Of a stretch of 64,000 nt of DNA, positions 59,701 to 64,000 are shown in pieces. Every line of letters begins with the position of its first letter. The first letter of the stretch is position 1. The stretch is from Marchantia polymorpha subsp. ruderalis (Eukaryota; Streptophyta; Marchantiopsida; Marchantiales; Marchantiaceae). The notes beneath the pieces are model-generated. The model saw only the letters and a list, made by a program, of their open reading frames with translations, did no database searches and was not told the origin of the DNA. A program made the translations under genes and the position numbers. Where the stretch lies: contig AP031356.1 of NCBI GenBank assembly GCA_037833965.1, positions 17,940,501-18,004,500 of the forward strand. The letters are read 5' to 3'.

Positions 59701-60893
59701 ATTTGATGTTGAATCTGATGAGCAAGCATCCCCAGCTGCTGCTCCTGGCCCTGGTTCCGTGGGTTGTGCTGCTCAGCTATCTTCGGTTCAGCAAACTGTT
59801 CGGAGCATCCGGGGTCATCGCCGGTCTGACGGCAGCCATCGTCATGCTGGGAGCCGAGGGAGGAATGTCCATCCAACAACTGGCGGTTGTCAGGATCACC
59901 CAGAATTTTATCGGAGTGCTGGCTCTGATCCTCGTCGAGACGATTATCTGGCCGGAGAGAGCAGTCATTTTGTCGAGGAGAGAGTTGGTCTTGAGTTTGA
60001 TCGACCTCAGGGACTGCGTCAAGGCCGTGGTCGCGGTGTATACCGGGCATCATTGCCCCGAGCATAGGAAACTCGTGGTCCTGGACATCAAGAAGCTGGA
60101 GGGCCAGATTCGTGCCAGGATTGCTGATCAGACGATACTTCAGAGCGAGGTGGTGATGGAGCCCGAATTGTGGAGCCATCCGTTCCCGGCAGAAATATAT
60201 TCCAAGCTGTTGCACATCCAAAGCCGCATGCACGATTTGCTCCACTTCATGGTGTGCTCGCTGCACGCTGCCACCGAGGAGTGCTTGAGCGAGCAGATTC
60301 GCAAGCTGGTGGGCCCTCTCCAGACTTCGCTCGTCGCATTGGAGGACGAGGTGCTGTCGTCTCTGCATCTCCTGCAGGAGCTCCTGCAAATCGGCCCCAA
60401 CACGCTCGATGTCCTGTCCAAGGCCTCGGGCTGTGACGACGAAGAAAGGCAGTTGTGTCGAATCCCATCCCGTAGCGATAAGTCTTTCAAGGATCTGCGC
60501 AAGATGCTGGGGCGAGTGCATCCTCTGCTGGTGCTGGAATGCGAGGAGAGAAACATCGATGGAACTCCGATGTCCCTGAAGAGAACGATGGATGCCTTCG
60601 AGGCCAGCTACGAGCAGGTGGTATCGGGTTTCATCGCCAACAAGAAGGCCAATCCGGAAGCTTCCATCTTGAGCAACGCTGCCATGCTTTCTTTCAGTGC
60701 CCTCACCTTCAGCTTACAGTCTCTTCTGGGCGAGACGGTGGAGCTGGAAAAGGCAGTGCACGAGCTTCTACACTTCGAGAATCCTTGGAGCGTTCTGGAC
60801 TTCTGGGAATCCTTTCCAGGTGCGGACGAAGAGTGCCCCATTTGTGTCAACGCTAATGCGCATGCACCCCACGATCATGCTCCACATGAGTGA
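56748..60893 (+). pseudogene. FUSC-like transporter, copy 5 (frameshifted exon 2)
   Basis: Exons by homology: 56748-56906, about 57171-57742, 58251-58418 and 58611-60893. It carries the same lesion set as copies 2 and 4: five A at 57575-57579, an extra T at 57675 with TGA at 57675-57677, and the silent T to C just after. Exon 4 is open and reads like copies 3 and 4 (Val, Glu states). Splice sites are unchanged. Confidence 0.75.
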
Positions 60894-61813
60894 ATTGTAA
60901 ATGCACGACTTCCCCATACCTCCCCCCTGAGTGTACTTTGCGCGAATCGGTGAACACTTTGATTGCCACATTCATTTGAGGGCAAATTGCTCCGGAGAAA
61001 GCAACGGGCCTGATGTGCCAGCACTCCGAAGTGGAATTGCGGGCGCAAGCAGTGCTAGATCTTCTCTACTATACTGTACAATAGAGATTGGAAAAAATGC
61101 TACAGATCGATTACGTTGCAATTTTGTATCATACAGTTGCTCGCAAGGGTAGTGCACGTTGTTCAATTTTGAGCTTGTAACAACACATTATGGATATATA
61201 TGTACGAGAGGACACAACCTCGAAGTCATAAAAATTCATATATACATATAAATAAATAAATATTCGGGCTGTCGAAACTTCAATTCTACAGCCGTATATC
61301 ACACGAAGCAATGTTTGGTTGTTTATCGAGTTGAAGTAAAAAGATCATTACCAAGTTTCATCAATCAGTGTCTAGAATTTAGTTGCAGCAACTACCACAT
61401 CTGGTTAGTGGTCGTCTGTACTTTTACACCCCTCTACTATCCATACATCCTGGCCATGCAACGTCCTCTGGTCCCCATTCAAGGAGGGGACTTGCAGGGT
61501 ATATACTGTTTCTCTTTCACGTCGCTATACTCCGGCCCAATGTGCATATATCTGCAAATTTGCCCACCTGTCACATTTCACATGATATTTAATGTGCAAC
61601 AATTAGATGTTTCAGATAAAATCTCTCTAGCCCTCAGCTTCGACGAACTATTTTAGCGAAATACTTGTAGGGCTAATTGAAAGTACTTGTCAAATGAAGC
61701 CAATCTCTGTGATTTCTACTCTTACTAAAGACTGAGGCTCAAAGCAATTCTAAACCATCATCTCAAGAGAATCCGAGTAAGGAGTTGCAATTAGGACTTA
61801 CTGAAGTGCCTGC

Positions 61814-62239
61814 TCACCCTAAAGTGAGCCCTGCTGCTAACATGGTCGAGATGTGCGTATCCACGACTGAGTGCTCCTTGGAAACGCCCAAGTCCGCTAA
61901 TTTGGCGACCAGATTCTCATCCAGCAGGATATTGGCCGGTTTCACGCCTCTGTATCTGAACGACAGGTGGGTCCTGCACATGAGCACATCAGCCTCCGAC
62001 TGCGAACAATATCGAATGAACTTGGAGGTGGTCGGACTCAACGAGTTGTTTTCACCTACCAGATGTGAATAGCCCATGCAATGGGTGAAAAGAATTCTTG
62101 TCGGTGAAAAAAAATTCAGTCTGATTATGCTCCGCTCAGCCTCTGCACCAAACTGTCTGCCCAGTTTCACAAAATATGTTTCATCATCTTCTTCTGAGAC
62201 GCCAGCCAGAGGCATGTGATACCTGTAGAAGTTCCTCAA
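61814..62239 (-). pseudogene. Receptor-like kinase remnant (unit 5)
   Basis: Identical in translation to the unit 3 and unit 4 fragments (Pro version). Confidence 0.6.
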
Positions 62240-63246
62240 TAAAGCTCGTCCAGACTACTGCATTAGACTTCCTGCACTTCATTCTGTCCTACAGCGGAAG
62301 CAGGGACAAAGTAATAAGCAAGGTACAGGTCTAGCGAGTTTTAACTTTTTGGTCCAAATACAAGATTGTACCAAAAAGACAGATTGTGTAAAACTGTTTC
62401 ATATGCTGATCAGATCTTGCTGAACTGCACGTATATAATTTACATGCATTTGTCGTTTCTTTCAATTACCGCCTGCATCTAGATACTTAATGGAACTACG
62501 GGAATCAAGCAACAGGATGCTCAAGCATATTATCACACATAGTTTATGGAAGGAAGAAACTCAACAAATTCAATTCACCGTGAGGTGTTTCATCAACTCA
62601 GAGATGACGCACAGAAGACAATGATAGCAATTATCTAGAATGAGATCGAAACCAGACAATACGCCGTCTGGACTTGCGGATCACCAAGTATCCGGATATT
62701 TCAAACTAGCTCACAGATCACAAAAAGCCGCCAACATCTGAACAGTGGAGAATCAGTGCGGCGGTGACAGGACTCAAGAGACCGAATTCTTGATCGAGAG
62801 AAGCCGGTGAGTCTTAAGTTCGTTGGCTAAGCAGAAGAGAGCTCTCGAGAAAAAGACATCAGAAATAAATGTTGATGGTGGAATGTGCGCAAAAGTAAGT
62901 GTCTTTACGATGTAGGTCAACCGTACACTGCAAAATAAGGGAAAATCTGTTAGAAATCAAAGAGACCTATTCTCTGAATGGACCAAGAGTCCACAGAGGC
63001 ATGTGATGCCTCTGTGGACTCTTGGCGTTTCTTATTACAAACCCACGAGCTTGACATCGATGAACAGGTTTAATTCATGTTAATTACACTCCAGTTCATC
63101 AAAAAGCACTAGACTCTAAGATCGACATAAGAAGCATTTTGACAACTTTCTATACGAAGCGAATGAGTCCGGGAAGATGTCGTTTATTATCTGATCAGGC
63201 CGCATCGAGTTCAGCATCCTCCGATCGAGTTCAGCATCCGAGTACT

Positions 63247-64000
63247 CCAATTTCGGGTGGTACAACACCTCTGATCCGTTTATTGCAGCAATAAGGACAA
63301 TCCAAATCGAAATGATGTTCGATTTGGATTGTCCTTATTGCTGCAATAAATAGTATACTCAATCGGTCGGTCAGTTGTACACATGCACATCGACAGTTCT
63401 GAGTACACATTGCAAGTGCTTGAAAATTACACGGTGAAGTTCCAACTCCCACGATAATGAGGATGTAATTTTGCTGTTCCCTGAGCTGATACCACAACTC
63501 GTGCGTAAGTCGCGCTTCAAATTGAATTACTGACCACGCGTTTCGCGTGGTCAGTGTTTAAATTTGAAGCCCGAACGTTTCGCTGTCCAGATGTTCTGCG
63601 GAAGAGTTTCACGGGAAGTCTGAGTTTCGCAGGAGCCCATAGCCCCAAGAGCATACGTTGGACAAATACCGATGGTTCCAAAGTTTCATCAAACCTAGCG
63701 CATCATCATGAAGGCAACGCACGCCCAGGCGTATATTGCAACGGTGACATCTCTCCAGGAAATATCCCCTTCCACTTGCTATTTGATTCTTTCTTCGGAC
63801 CCCTTGAATAATAGAATTGTAGAGCCAGTGCTGAGAATTCCTACATTAAAATCCATACGAATGTTATGTACTTTTCCACATCTAAATTAGAGTCAGCTGT
63901 CACGATATACTTGAATCTTGAAATTCGCAGGATAAACGAGAGTTAGTTCCAAAAGCTGGGTCCAAGAAACGCACACGATTGTTTTGCAGAGCTTAAGCTA
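63247..64000. repeat. Tandem array unit 6 (partial, cut by window end)
   Basis: The first 754 bp of another unit, including the first two hairpins (63279-63350 and 63514-63570, loop TTT). It shows that the array runs on beyond the right edge. Confidence 0.97.

Larger units (their letters stand above)
51580..63246. repeat. Tandem array unit 5 (type B)
   Basis: 11,667 bp. It has the frameshifted exon 2, the TTT hairpin loop (51874-51876), 12 AT repeats, and a private 1-bp deletion of a G near 61139 in the 3' flank of the FUSC-like gene. Otherwise it matches unit 4 at the sites compared. Confidence 0.97.

Noticed and set aside
1..64000. Bacterial efflux locus
   Set aside because: FUSC proteins also occur in bacteria, but here the gene has introns with canonical splice sites, and a plant-type kinase fragment and a plant-like mobile element are next to it.
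1..64000. rDNA or centromeric satellite array
   Set aside because: No rRNA sequence is present, and the unit is a long, gene-bearing segment rather than a short satellite monomer.
1..64000. Pure assembly duplication of one unit
   Set aside because: Units differ by a 4.9-kb insertion with a target duplication, microsatellite lengths, private indels and substitutions, which a copied contig would not produce; raw reads would still be needed to be certain.

Overview
The window is eukaryotic DNA, most likely from a land plant and possibly a bryophyte. Three things point there: a gene split by GT-AG introns, a two-domain FUSC-type membrane protein of the kind annotated in plants as fusaric-acid-resistance-like, and a decayed receptor-like kinase fragment. 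The bryophyte placement is inference only. I see no prokaryotic operons, rRNA, tRNA or CRISPR.

The whole window is one head-to-tail tandem array of an about 11.67 kb unit. Taking window position 1 as the (arbitrary) unit start, the units are 1-11668, 11669-28243, 28244-39909, 39910-51579, 51580-63246 and a partial sixth at 63247-64000. Both window ends lie inside the array, so its true size is unknown. The copies differ at only a handful of sites. Unit 2 is longer because it carries a 4,900-bp mobile element.

Each unit has the same layout (unit 1 coordinates). From 1 to 2.3 kb is non-coding DNA with a cluster of near-perfect hairpins and a TATA-like site. From 2.5 to 3.2 kb are two diverged AT-rich direct repeats. 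From 4.26 to 4.45 kb is a 96-bp tandem repeat, followed by a hairpin at 4824-4882. The FUSC-like gene spans 5171-9314 in about four exons. A decayed kinase fragment lies on the minus strand at 10236-10661, and a last perfect hairpin at 11405-11447.

The FUSC-like gene is the only gene I recognise with confidence. Its exons join in phase 0 into a protein of about 1,059 residues with two hydrophobic domains, presumably a membrane exporter of small organic anions. Only copies 1 and 3 keep the frame. Copies 2, 4 and 5 share two single-base insertions in exon 2 that give a premature stop. Copy 2 is also cut in exon 4 by the mobile element (19043-23942; 5-bp target duplication; TG...CA ends; no long terminal repeats found). 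That element encodes a protein of about 851 residues with an unrecognised N-terminal domain and a C-terminal coiled coil.

The most interesting signals are four. Variants are shuffled among units so that several pairs of markers show all four combinations. A palindrome has its 3-nt loop flipped between units. Tight inverted repeats are unusually dense in the non-coding part. The mobile element does not fit a standard class.
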